From IMG/VR virus record IMGVR_UViG_3300043446_002364, positions 1-20,665 of that record: a stretch of 20,665 nucleotides of DNA; one strand, given 5' to 3'. The DNA comes from a virus. Every line of letters begins with the position of its first letter. Position 1 is the stretch's first letter. The translations under genes were made by a program, and so were the position numbers. Positions 11,666 through 18,101 of this stretch are shown here, one piece after another. The notes beneath the pieces are model-generated. The model saw only the letters and a list, made by a program, of their open reading frames with translations, was not told where the DNA came from and did not search any database.

Positions 11666-11870
11666 ATGCTTTGGGCGGGCCAATCATACCGACAGCATTG
11701 AGCAAACGTATGTTCCTGCGCGTACCATTGGGAATGCGATAGATGGCGTACAGCAACTGCAAACGATAGTTGACGGAACGAACGCTGATGCCTAGACGCT
11801 CCGACATTTCCTTTGCCGTGAGTCCTTCGGCAATCAGTTCAAGCAACTCAACCTCTTCAAATCTATTCAT
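11664..11870 (-). CDS. Small LuxR-type HTH protein (68 aa)
   Basis: The start chosen is ATG 11870 (MNRFEEVELLEL), eight bases after AGGA; an ATG at 11879 overlaps that ribosome site. Residues 8-50 match the LuxR/GerE helix-turn-helix: LLELIAEGLTAKEMSERLG, then ISVRSVNYRLQLLYAIYRI. There is no receiver or ligand domain, so this is a bare DNA-binding domain, as in GerE-like and small phage regulators. The tail ends AVGMIGPPKA. It is likely a transcription regulator, perhaps of late genes. It is transcribed divergently from the small-gene chain that starts at 11946. Confidence 0.85.
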   Translation of the reverse strand: MNRFEEVELLELIAEGLTAKEMSERLGISVRSVNYRLQLLYAIYRIPNGTRRNIRLLNAVGMIGPPKA

Positions 11871-11897
11871 GCTGCACATCCTATAAAGTTTGCGACA

Positions 11898-11925
11898 ATT
11901 ATATCAGTTGCGAGAATCTTGGTAA
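11898..11925 (-). promoter_or_regulatory. Promoter of the HTH gene, extended -10
   Basis: Minus strand: -35 TTACCA (11920-11925), 16-base spacer, -10 TATAAT (11898-11903) preceded by TGA, giving the extended TGnTATAAT form. The transcript would start near 11891, leaving a leader of about 20 bases with AGGA. Confidence 0.75.
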
Positions 11926-11938
11926 CTTGGCCTATAAT
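11908..11938 (+). promoter_or_regulatory. Promoter of the small-gene chain
   Basis: Perfect -10 TATAAT (11933-11938). The best -35, TTGCGA (11908-11913), is 19 bases upstream, which is long. It overlaps the divergent HTH promoter, so the two may compete or share a regulator. Seven bases separate the -10 from ATG 11946. Confidence 0.55.
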
Positions 11939-11945
11939 CAATACT

Positions 11946-12188
11946 ATGGGCGTCCTGAAAAAATACCAAGATCCAAAAGGCGGTCTAAATGCCGCCGGTC
12001 GTGCCTACTTCAAGCGGGAACATGGCAATGATCTGAAACCACCCGCTCCCAATCCGCAGACCAAAGCGGACGCAGGACGCCGCAAGTCTTTCTGCGCTCG
12101 TATGGGTGGCATGGCGAAACAGTTCCCCAACGCTGCCAAAGATCCAGATTCGCGTCTTCGCAAAAGCCTTAGGGCTTGGAACTGCTAA
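11946..12188 (+). CDS. DUF6321-like basic protein (80 aa), possibly leaderless
   Basis: ATG 11946 begins MGVLKKYQDPKGGLNAAGR. The sequence follows a known small viral pattern: GGL-A-GRAYFKREHGNDLKPP, then RRKSFCARMGGM and a C-terminal R-A-W-N-C. I associate this with DUF6321, a domain of phages and large DNA viruses with no known function. The protein is basic with two conserved Cys. There is no Shine-Dalgarno site, and the -10 box ends seven bases before the ATG, so the mRNA may start at the initiation codon. First gene in a chain of five tiny Lys-rich genes. Confidence 0.8.
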   Translation: MGVLKKYQDPKGGLNAAGRAYFKREHGNDLKPPAPNPQTKADAGRRKSFCARMGGMAKQFPNAAKDPDSRLRKSLRAWNC

Positions 12189-12190
12189 CT

Positions 12191-12499
12191 ATGCTCAACC
12201 ATATGAACAAACATATCAACTCCTTATCCATCGCATCCGTCCAGTTGTTGGAAAAGGGAGAGCATGGGCTTAAGAAAAAACCTACTCCTGCTGAGATGCA
12301 GTCAATGGAGACTGCCGAGCATGGATTGAAGAAGAAGCCCACACTTCGCGAACTTCTTAAAATGGAAACCAAGGAACACTCCAAGGTGGAAGTTGAAGAA
12401 CCGGGTGAAACCGAAGACGATTCGGAAGAAAACGGCAAGGCACAAGAACCCAGTTATGAAGGACTTGGTTCTCTGATCGTCAAGTCTGGGAGGAAGTAA
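12191..12499 (+). CDS. Lys/Glu-rich protein with two 19-residue repeats (102 aa)
   Basis: The start is taken as ATG 12191, two bases after the upstream stop; ATG 12203 is possible, and neither has a good ribosome site. The protein carries a tandem repeat of 19 residues: EHGLKKKPTPAEMQSMETA then EHGLKKKPTLRELLKMETK, and a truncated third start EHSK. The C-terminal half is very acidic (EVEEPGETEDDSEENG) and ends basic (VKSGRK). No family was recognised. Its stop overlaps the next ATG (TAATG). A structural or DNA-condensing role is possible but unproven. Confidence 0.72.
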   Translation: MLNHMNKHINSLSIASVQLLEKGEHGLKKKPTPAEMQSMETAEHGLKKKPTLRELLKMETKEHSKVEVEEPGETEDDSEENGKAQEPSYEGLGSLIVKSGRK

Positions 12500-12672
12500 T
12501 GCTTTCCAAATTGATGGGCATCAAGCAAGGCAAGATGCAGAAGGTCATGCATGAATTCAAGGCTGGAACCTTGAAGTCGTCGTCTGGTCAAAAGGTGACG
12601 AATCGAAAGCAAGCCATTGCAATCGGAATGTCCGAAGGCGCGGCTGCTGTAAAGAAAAAACGAGGTAAGTGA
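12499..12672 (+). CDS. DUF6496-like small basic protein (57 aa)
   Basis: ATG 12499 has GGAGG five bases upstream and overlaps the previous stop by one base. The 57-residue product contains QKVMHEFKAGTLKSSSGQ, then KVTNRKQAIAIGMSEG, the hallmark of DUF6496 proteins (KVM-E-K-G-L-SGSG-KV-RKQAIAIALSE). The family is found as short proteins or domains in phages, bacteria and viruses, with unknown function. The tail is Lys-rich (AAVKKKRGK). It is easily missed because of its size. It sits between two other small basic genes and is probably co-translated. Confidence 0.82.
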   Translation: MLSKLMGIKQGKMQKVMHEFKAGTLKSSSGQKVTNRKQAIAIGMSEGAAAVKKKRGK

Positions 12673-12673
12673 A

Positions 12674-12838
12674 ATGCCGATGGGTATGCCGTATCCGAAA
12701 GGTGACATGGCCATGCAGGGCGGTAAGCCTTCCATGTCCGAACTGATGGGTGTTGAGAAGAAGGGTATGCCGATGCCTCCTCCTGCAAAGGGCAAGGGCA
12801 AGGGCAAGGGCAAGCCGATGCCCTTCAAGAAGAAGTAA
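12674..12838 (+). CDS. Met/Gly/Lys-rich low-complexity protein (54 aa)
   Basis: ATG 12674 follows the upstream stop by one base. AGGT (12664-12667), six bases before it, is a weak ribosome site, and coupling is likely. The product is low complexity: MPMGMPYPKGDMAMQGGKP, then SMSELMGVEKKG, then a (GK)n run and PMPFKKK. SELMGVE resembles the SKLMGIK start of the preceding gene, which may mean partial duplication. It overlaps the next ATG as TAATG. Similar tiny Met/Lys-rich proteins occur near head genes of some phages. Function unknown. Confidence 0.62.
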   Translation: MPMGMPYPKGDMAMQGGKPSMSELMGVEKKGMPMPPPAKGKGKGKGKPMPFKKK

Positions 12839-13044
12839 TGGCACGACCAGCAAAACAACCTGTTCAGAATACGCAACCGCAGGAACAGCGTATTCCATTC
12901 AATCGAATGGGACAGATCCTACAAGCGAATCGCGTACTTGGTCAGATGGGAAGTTCGACGCGGATTGGGAATCTGATGAATCCTGCTTTGCGTCAGTCGC
13001 CGTGGGATACGAGTAATCTTCAATCGCACGACGAAGATCAGTAA
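12838..13044 (+). CDS. Gln-rich hypothetical protein (68 aa)
   Basis: ATG 12838 overlaps the preceding stop by one base (TAATG). The sequence is rich in Gln, Asn and Arg (ARPAKQPVQNTQPQEQR, then FNRMGQILQANRVLGQMG) with no motif recognised. The last 146 bases overlap the 3' end of the minus-strand DUF3310-like gene, so one of the two reading frames could be shorter or spurious in this stretch. The regular TAATG coupling supports this gene. It closes the chain that starts at 11946. Confidence 0.6.
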   Translation: MARPAKQPVQNTQPQEQRIPFNRMGQILQANRVLGQMGSSTRIGNLMNPALRQSPWDTSNLQSHDEDQ

Positions 13045-13294
13045 CAATTCCATCAGCCAGCAAACGGCGATGATCAACAGGCATGAACTCGGAAGCGGTC
13101 TCGTACACCAAGTACCAGACCGCTTTCAACATATCGGAGAATTGCGATTCCGAAGACTTGTGACCAGCCCGTTGAAGATACTTCAATACATTGAAAATCG
13201 GTATTGAAGAACACCATGCTTCGGAAACAAGCAAGGCATCAATGTGACTCGACCGATAATGGCTGTATAGTTTGCTGTCAGAAACGTCAATCAT
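12899..13294 (-). CDS. DUF3310-like protein (131 aa), probably leaderless
   Basis: ATG 13294 begins MIDVSDSKLYSHYRSSHID. The pattern SHY...IDALLVSEAW, then FNVLKYLQRAGHK and SDMLKAVWYLVYE resembles DUF3310, a small domain common in phages and often labelled as a nucleotide-kinase-like protein; T7-type homologues are not understood in detail. The core ends near residue 95. The last 35 residues are Ser/Asp-rich and overlap the opposite-strand gene, so the end may be loosely constrained. There is no ribosome site, and a -10 box (TATACT, 13301-13306) ends six bases before the ATG. It is divergent from the next gene, with 17 bases between the two start codons. Confidence 0.75.
   Translation of the reverse strand: MIDVSDSKLYSHYRSSHIDALLVSEAWCSSIPIFNVLKYLQRAGHKSSESQFSDMLKAVWYLVYETASEFMPVDHRRLLADGIVTDLRRAIEDYSYPTATDAKQDSSDSQSASNFPSDQVRDSLVGSVPFD
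13263..13292 (+). repeat. Promoter/leader element copy B
   Basis: CTGTATAGTTTG then TGTCAGAAACGTCA, matching copy A at 10846. TATAGT (13266-13271) corresponds to the -10 TACAAT of copy A. The copy lies inside the start of the minus-strand DUF3310-like gene and upstream of the plus-strand 13312 gene. Confidence 0.5.
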
Positions 13295-13306
13295 ATTGAC
13301 AGTATA
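13284..13306. promoter_or_regulatory. Divergent start region: palindrome and minus -10 box
   Basis: GTCAATCATATTGAC (13286-13300) is an inverted repeat with 6-bp arms GTCAAT/ATTGAC and a 3-base centre, overlapping the minus start codon. On the minus strand TATACT (13301-13306) is a likely -10. A factor bound here would cover the starts of both divergent genes. The core words TGTCAA/TTGAC recall the dut palindrome, in a different arrangement. Confidence 0.5.
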
Positions 13307-13311
13307 CAAGC

Positions 13312-14034
13312 ATGGAAACACAAGATCTGGCTATCGTTGAAACGAAATGCAATGCAACCGTCAATGGGCGGCAATGCAAAATGAGACCAGTCAAAGGTCG
13401 TAGGTTCTGTGCCAAACACGGCGGTCTGACTGCTATCGGGCCAGACACAGGCAACTTTAAACACGGTCTTGCATCCCTCAATCGTAAACGATTCGCAACC
13501 ATTGGGAGCGAATTGCTTAGTCGTATTGATGATTACAGGGATGACCCAGAACTGTTTTCATTGCGCGATGATGCGGCATACATGACCGCACTAATTGATC
13601 GTCGTGCGGAAGCTGCCGCATCTGGATTTGGCATTGAGGTATTCAAAGAATTGCGAGGGCTTTACTCAGCGGCCAACAAAGCCTATCGCGCATCCGATAC
13701 CGAATCATTTGATGCATCATTCAAGAAGATGGGAGAGATATTCTCCCAAGGTGGAGATGAGGCTAAATCAACGGATGAAGTCGTTGATCTTATTTCCAAA
13801 CGTGTGCAACTAGTTGAAGCCGAACAACGAGTTGCTCACGCCAAAGCGTATACTCTTGAAGTAGATCAGGCGTATTCATTGGTTATGCAGGTAGTAGGCA
13901 TTGTGAAACAATCTGTACGAAATGCGGATGAACTAACGTCAATTAAAAATGGCGTGGCACGGCTACTTAAAGTGTATCAACAAGATATTGATAATAATGT
14001 TATTGATGCTGAGGTAGTTGATGAAACAACGTAG
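13312..14034 (+). CDS. Probable terminase small subunit with N-terminal zinc knuckle (240 aa)
   Basis: ATG 13312 begins METQDLAIVETKC. Residues 13-36 hold a putative zinc site (C13, C22, C33, H36) in the form C-x8-C-x10-C-AKHGG, a pattern I have seen in small proteins just upstream of phage large terminases. The rest is helical (residues 60-220), with a coiled-coil-like middle (SKRVQLVEAEQRVAHAKAYTL is its core). A role as DNA-recognition subunit of the packaging motor is inferred from position: its end overlaps the large terminase start by 14 bases. No HTH is evident, and the start has no ribosome site. Confidence 0.65.
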   Translation: METQDLAIVETKCNATVNGRQCKMRPVKGRRFCAKHGGLTAIGPDTGNFKHGLASLNRKRFATIGSELLSRIDDYRDDPELFSLRDDAAYMTALIDRRAEAAASGFGIEVFKELRGLYSAANKAYRASDTESFDASFKKMGEIFSQGGDEAKSTDEVVDLISKRVQLVEAEQRVAHAKAYTLEVDQAYSLVMQVVGIVKQSVRNADELTSIKNGVARLLKVYQQDIDNNVIDAEVVDETT

Positions 14035-15757
14035 TTCTGTCAATACGCGAGTCACACCTCGTAACCTTAAGAAGTTCATACGCCCAGACAAACCGTTGTC
14101 CGTAGCTCTGCTTGAAGCTATGGAGGATGAGTTTGACACAATCATAAAGGTTGGGGATTTCGACAAAGGCAGGGCATACCCAATCGAAGGTAGCGATCTT
14201 GAATACAAATCATGGCTTCGCACCTATGCTCCACACGCTGCATCCAGTCCACTTGCCGAACATCATATTCGCGCATGGGAGTGGGCCGAATCAATTGTTG
14301 ATGGTAACCCACCACCTGCCCTGATCGAATGCTGGTTTCGTGGTGGTGGCAAATCAACGACAATGGAATTGATTGCCAGCCGCATTGCAGTCAAAGCAAC
14401 CAAACGATTCCTCCTATATGTCTGCGCTACTCAAGAGATGGCAGATAGGCACGTTCAAGATATTGCCACCACGATGGAACGATGTGGTATCGAACGTGCC
14501 GTCAACAAGTACGGATTCTCAAAAGGATGGAACGCATCCAAATTGAGAACCGAAAACGGTTTCAACGTTCTGGCATTCGGACTTGATACCGGTGCCCGTG
14601 GTGTCAAGCTTGATTTCCTTCGACCTGACTTCATCATCTTTGACGACATTGATGAACTTGATGACAGCGTGAGTCGTGTTGACAAAAAGATTTCAACGAT
14701 TACGCAAACAATTCTTCCTGCGAAGTCAACCGATTGTGCAATCGTATTTGTGCAGAACAGGATTCATGCAAATAGCGTGATGTCCAAGGTTCTAAGCGGT
14801 GAAGTGGATATGCTTCAAAGCCGCGTTCAATCCCCTATTGTTCCTGCCATCAAGAATCTGACATATACGACGGATGAAAAAGATGATGGGCGCGTTGGAT
14901 ACAAGATCACGGGTGGCACACCATCGTGGTCCCACAAATCCATTGAAGTCTGTCAACGTGAGATTGATGACTATGGACTTATCTCGTTCCTTCGTGAATG
15001 TCAGCATGAAGTAGGTGTCGGCGGTCTGTTCTTTCCAGACTTTAGGGAATACGGATTGGATGGAGAGCCTTGGCACGTTGTTGATTCCATACAGATTCAA
15101 CCGTGGTGGCGTATGTGGGCAAGTCACGACTTTGGTACTGGCGCACCATGTTCGTTCATACTGTATGCATCAGATGAAAAAGAAAACATCTATGTTATTG
15201 ATGAGGTCTATGAAAAAGGTCATGTGTCATCCAGCCAAGCACAACTTGCATTGAACTGCTTGCAGATACATGGTGCTGCGGAACCTTCTGATCGCAGGTT
15301 TCCAGATGCAAAATGGAATACACGATTGGAAGCGATTGCGTTTGACTGGGCCAATACATTCCCTCCCGAAGATGTCAGGCAACGCATTGGTGAATATCCT
15401 GTGGAAATTTGGTGGGAGCGTGGTCTTCCTGCGGTTCGTGCTGTCAAGGATCGCAAGGCTGGTTGGCGGCGTCTCAAGGAATGGCTGGTTGCCACACGCA
15501 TGGTGGATGGAAAACCAAAACCAAAACTTGTCATAGCTCGGAAATGTCAGAATCTAATTCGTGAACTTTCCAAAACTATGGCAGATCCACGCGATCCTGA
15601 AGAGATTGATCGCGGCACGAAGAACGATCACGCCATAGACTCGTTCCGTTACGGAATGATGTGGCGGGAATATCCTGTTGCTTGCCCAGAGATTGATGTC
15701 AAGCAATCTAACAAACCATCTTGGCTGAATGAAGATAGGAAACGGGAATGGCTTTGA
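14021..15757 (+). CDS. terL: Terminase large subunit
   Basis: The start is ATG 14021, with GAGGT five bases upstream inside the previous gene. The 578-residue protein has the two-domain layout of TerL. The ATPase domain has Walker A FRGGGKSTT (residues 106-114), Walker B FIIFDDID (204-211) and a VFVQNR coupling-type motif near 243-248. The RNase H-like nuclease domain shows ASHDFGTGAP with D370, VIDEVYEKG with D394/E395, and the C-terminal NDHAIDSFRYG with D536/D540. It pumps DNA into the prohead and cuts it. It overlaps both neighbours, which points to strict translational coupling. Class of packaging (cos, pac or other) cannot be read from the sequence. Confidence 0.95.
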   Translation: MKQRSSVNTRVTPRNLKKFIRPDKPLSVALLEAMEDEFDTIIKVGDFDKGRAYPIEGSDLEYKSWLRTYAPHAASSPLAEHHIRAWEWAESIVDGNPPPALIECWFRGGGKSTTMELIASRIAVKATKRFLLYVCATQEMADRHVQDIATTMERCGIERAVNKYGFSKGWNASKLRTENGFNVLAFGLDTGARGVKLDFLRPDFIIFDDIDELDDSVSRVDKKISTITQTILPAKSTDCAIVFVQNRIHANSVMSKVLSGEVDMLQSRVQSPIVPAIKNLTYTTDEKDDGRVGYKITGGTPSWSHKSIEVCQREIDDYGLISFLRECQHEVGVGGLFFPDFREYGLDGEPWHVVDSIQIQPWWRMWASHDFGTGAPCSFILYASDEKENIYVIDEVYEKGHVSSSQAQLALNCLQIHGAAEPSDRRFPDAKWNTRLEAIAFDWANTFPPEDVRQRIGEYPVEIWWERGLPAVRAVKDRKAGWRRLKEWLVATRMVDGKPKPKLVIARKCQNLIRELSKTMADPRDPEEIDRGTKNDHAIDSFRYGMMWREYPVACPEIDVKQSNKPSWLNEDRKREWL

Positions 15758-15894
15758 CATTTGAACAAACAATTATGTTGTTCTTGGTTGCTATTTCCGC
15801 AGGACAATTTGTTGTTTTGTTGCTACTCTATTGGCATCTAATTATTATGCCGAACCCGAAACGTAAGAATACTTCCGATAAGAGGTGGTTGTGA
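15748..15894 (+). CDS. Small membrane protein between terL and portal (48 aa)
   Basis: ATG 15748 lies within the end of terL (10-base overlap), with AGGA seven bases upstream. The frame ends at TGA 15894, and the last A is the first base of the portal ATG. The 48-residue product has one hydrophobic segment (residues 9-34, including LFLVAISAGQFVVLLLLYW) followed by a basic tail (PKRKNTSDKR). The chain terL-small gene-portal with overlaps on both sides is strong evidence that it is translated. A single-helix protein with a basic C-terminal tail could be a holin- or pinholin-like protein or a membrane anchor for packaging, but its function is unknown. Confidence 0.75.
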   Translation: MALTFEQTIMLFLVAISAGQFVVLLLLYWHLIIMPNPKRKNTSDKRWL

Positions 15895-18083
15895 TGGCAC
15901 TAGCGGATATTTTGAATGCTGCCGCAATGAAAATGGCCGAACGCACACGGCCACGTATGACTGCTTTGAACGCACCTCAAAATAATGGAACGCCGGGTTC
16001 GTTTCAAACGAAGAACGTTGATCTTGTCAATGATGAAGATCTTACTCTCGACCACAATTCCCAAGACTGGAAACAAGCACCAGAACTGGATGTGGAAGAA
16101 GAACGACGCATAGTTCGTTTTGTACGCGATCAGTTTGATCTTGCGTATCGCGCACGGCAAGAGATGGAACTTGAATGGGCATTGTCCACCGCGTTCTTTG
16201 AAGGACGACAATGGCTTCGCATTGCAAGCCAGACTCGCAATCTCATTCAGCTGCAAAATCCTACCGAACCCAACCGATACATCACCATTCAAAAGATGCG
16301 CCCCCTGATTGATGGCGTAGTCGGCAAGCTTACGCAAGTTTCTCCAGATGCATATGCAATTCCTCTATCGGATACGGAAACCGATAGGTATGCATCCGAT
16401 GAAGCCAACATCATCTGCAATCATTTCAATAGGAAGTTCAGTCGTGAAACGCAGCTCAAAGAAAGAGTTCGATGGGCTTGTGTCTGTGGTACTTCTTATT
16501 TGAAAATTTATTGGGACGCCAAAGGTGTTCAGACTATTCCATTCTTTGATCCAGATACCAATGAGATTCTTGGTTATCAGCAAATGAATGTTGGCGATGT
16601 GCGAGAGGAAATCCTGCCAGCGTTCGATGTCTTTGTTGATCCGACGGCAAAGCGGGATCAAGATATTCGATACATGATTCACGGATCGGTGCGTCCTCTT
16701 TCTTGGTTTATTGATAGCTACGGAGAAGCTGGCAAGAAGGTAAGCGCGGATGCTATCTCTGGACAAAACTCTGGCTATATTGACGCCTATCTTGAAGGTG
16801 GCAATGGTAGTGGCAATGGTTGGGTTCCTGCTTCTACCGCCCGATTGGGACAAATCGAATCGCGTAAACGAGCTGCAATTGTTTACGAATACTGGGAAAA
16901 ACCAAATGACCAGTATCCGAACGGAAGGTATATCGTATCCACAAACTCGGCTCTTCTTTACGCCGGTGATTGGCCCTATCAAAAGAAAGACGAATTCCCA
17001 TTCGTGCCACTTCGTTGGCAACCCCGTGCTGGTACGGTCTATGGCTATTCGCTAGGATTCGATCTCTGTCCTCTGCAACAAACCTACAACCGCGTGTACT
17101 CGCGAATGCTTGAACAGTTTGAAGCGCAGAAGGATTACGTCATGGTTCAGAAGTTGAGCGGTATCGGAGCCGATGCGTTCAACAATCAGAGCGATGATGT
17201 GGACGATGCCAATCGCACTTACCGCAAGATCTATTACAACCAAGCAACCGCACCACCGGCAATTGTCCGAAGCCCCGGCATTGGGCAGGATTTGTATCCT
17301 ATGCTGCAAATCCTTGAAAAGGACATGATGGATATTGCAGGCTTGCACGATGTGTCGCAAGGTATGGCGCAAGCGGGAACACCTGCGGAATCGGTCAGGC
17401 TTCTTCAACGTGCGGACAATACGCAACACAGTTACATCCGATCCGATATTGAAATCAGCAACGCAAAAATCAAGGAGTGGGAAGTTGCGTTGGTATCCCA
17501 GTTTGGAGTTGCGCCGTTTGTCGGTCAGATGGAGGAACGTCGTTCTCCTGCGGAAGAATTGCGAACCGGAGTTATTACGTTTGATCACATCAGGAATGGT
17601 GGTCAGTTCCGAATTGAATACGTTCCCGGTTCCGCGCAGGAAGAATCACCGGATCAGAAACTCCAAAGGATGATGGCATTCAGGCAGATGGGACTGTTTG
17701 GAGATCCAGCCGATCCAGCTACCAATATGCTTGTAGTCAAGATGTTGAAGATGCCTGATAGCAGCATGATCTTGGAACATCTTGCAGCGCAACAGGAACA
17801 AGCCGCAATTATGCAGGAAGCTGCTATGCAAGCTGCTGCACAATCGGAACAACCTCGGAGTACATTCGATCCAGAAGCGGAACAGATGCGTACTCAGTTG
17901 GATATCTCCAAAATTCAAGCTCAACAGGGTGCGAAATTGGAGGCAGATCTTGCCAAGATGCGCGAACGTTCTCGCCTCTTGCAAGAAAATGACGCCGCAA
18001 AAAGCATGGTTGATGTTTCCAAACAAACAATTATGCGAAATATTTTTGGCGATCAACAAAAAAATCCTAGCAAGAACGGGTAG
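15894..18083 (+). CDS. Portal protein, P22-like
   Basis: The start is ATG 15894, which shares a base with the preceding stop; GAGGT lies seven bases upstream. The protein is 729 residues, the size of P22-type portals. Supporting blocks are the N-terminal FDLAYRARQEMELEWALS with FEGRQWL, the NRYITIQKMRPLIDGVVGKL block, a VFVDPTAKRDQD segment, an FVPLRWQPRAGTVYGYSLGF stretch and the helical core (YPMLQILEKDMMDIAGLHD followed by VSQGMAQAGTPAESVRLLQ). The C-terminal 100 residues are Gln/Ala-rich and coiled-coil-like, as in the P22 barrel. It forms the dodecameric ring for DNA passage and prohead nucleation. Confidence 0.9.
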   Translation: MALADILNAAAMKMAERTRPRMTALNAPQNNGTPGSFQTKNVDLVNDEDLTLDHNSQDWKQAPELDVEEERRIVRFVRDQFDLAYRARQEMELEWALSTAFFEGRQWLRIASQTRNLIQLQNPTEPNRYITIQKMRPLIDGVVGKLTQVSPDAYAIPLSDTETDRYASDEANIICNHFNRKFSRETQLKERVRWACVCGTSYLKIYWDAKGVQTIPFFDPDTNEILGYQQMNVGDVREEILPAFDVFVDPTAKRDQDIRYMIHGSVRPLSWFIDSYGEAGKKVSADAISGQNSGYIDAYLEGGNGSGNGWVPASTARLGQIESRKRAAIVYEYWEKPNDQYPNGRYIVSTNSALLYAGDWPYQKKDEFPFVPLRWQPRAGTVYGYSLGFDLCPLQQTYNRVYSRMLEQFEAQKDYVMVQKLSGIGADAFNNQSDDVDDANRTYRKIYYNQATAPPAIVRSPGIGQDLYPMLQILEKDMMDIAGLHDVSQGMAQAGTPAESVRLLQRADNTQHSYIRSDIEISNAKIKEWEVALVSQFGVAPFVGQMEERRSPAEELRTGVITFDHIRNGGQFRIEYVPGSAQEESPDQKLQRMMAFRQMGLFGDPADPATNMLVVKMLKMPDSSMILEHLAAQQEQAAIMQEAAMQAAAQSEQPRSTFDPEAEQMRTQLDISKIQAQQGAKLEADLAKMRERSRLLQENDAAKSMVDVSKQTIMRNIFGDQQKNPSKNG

Positions 18084-18101
18084 TAAGGACACATAATAAC
18101 A

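Noticed and set aside
14142-15757. Integrase or lysogeny module
   Set aside because: No recombinase, Cro/CI-like repressor or attachment site was recognised in this window; the lifestyle cannot be decided from it.
16365-17021. Minus-strand frames inside the portal gene, as well as 17052-17588 and 17646-18092
   Set aside because: Antisense shadows of a 729-residue portal frame; no starts or spacing of their own.
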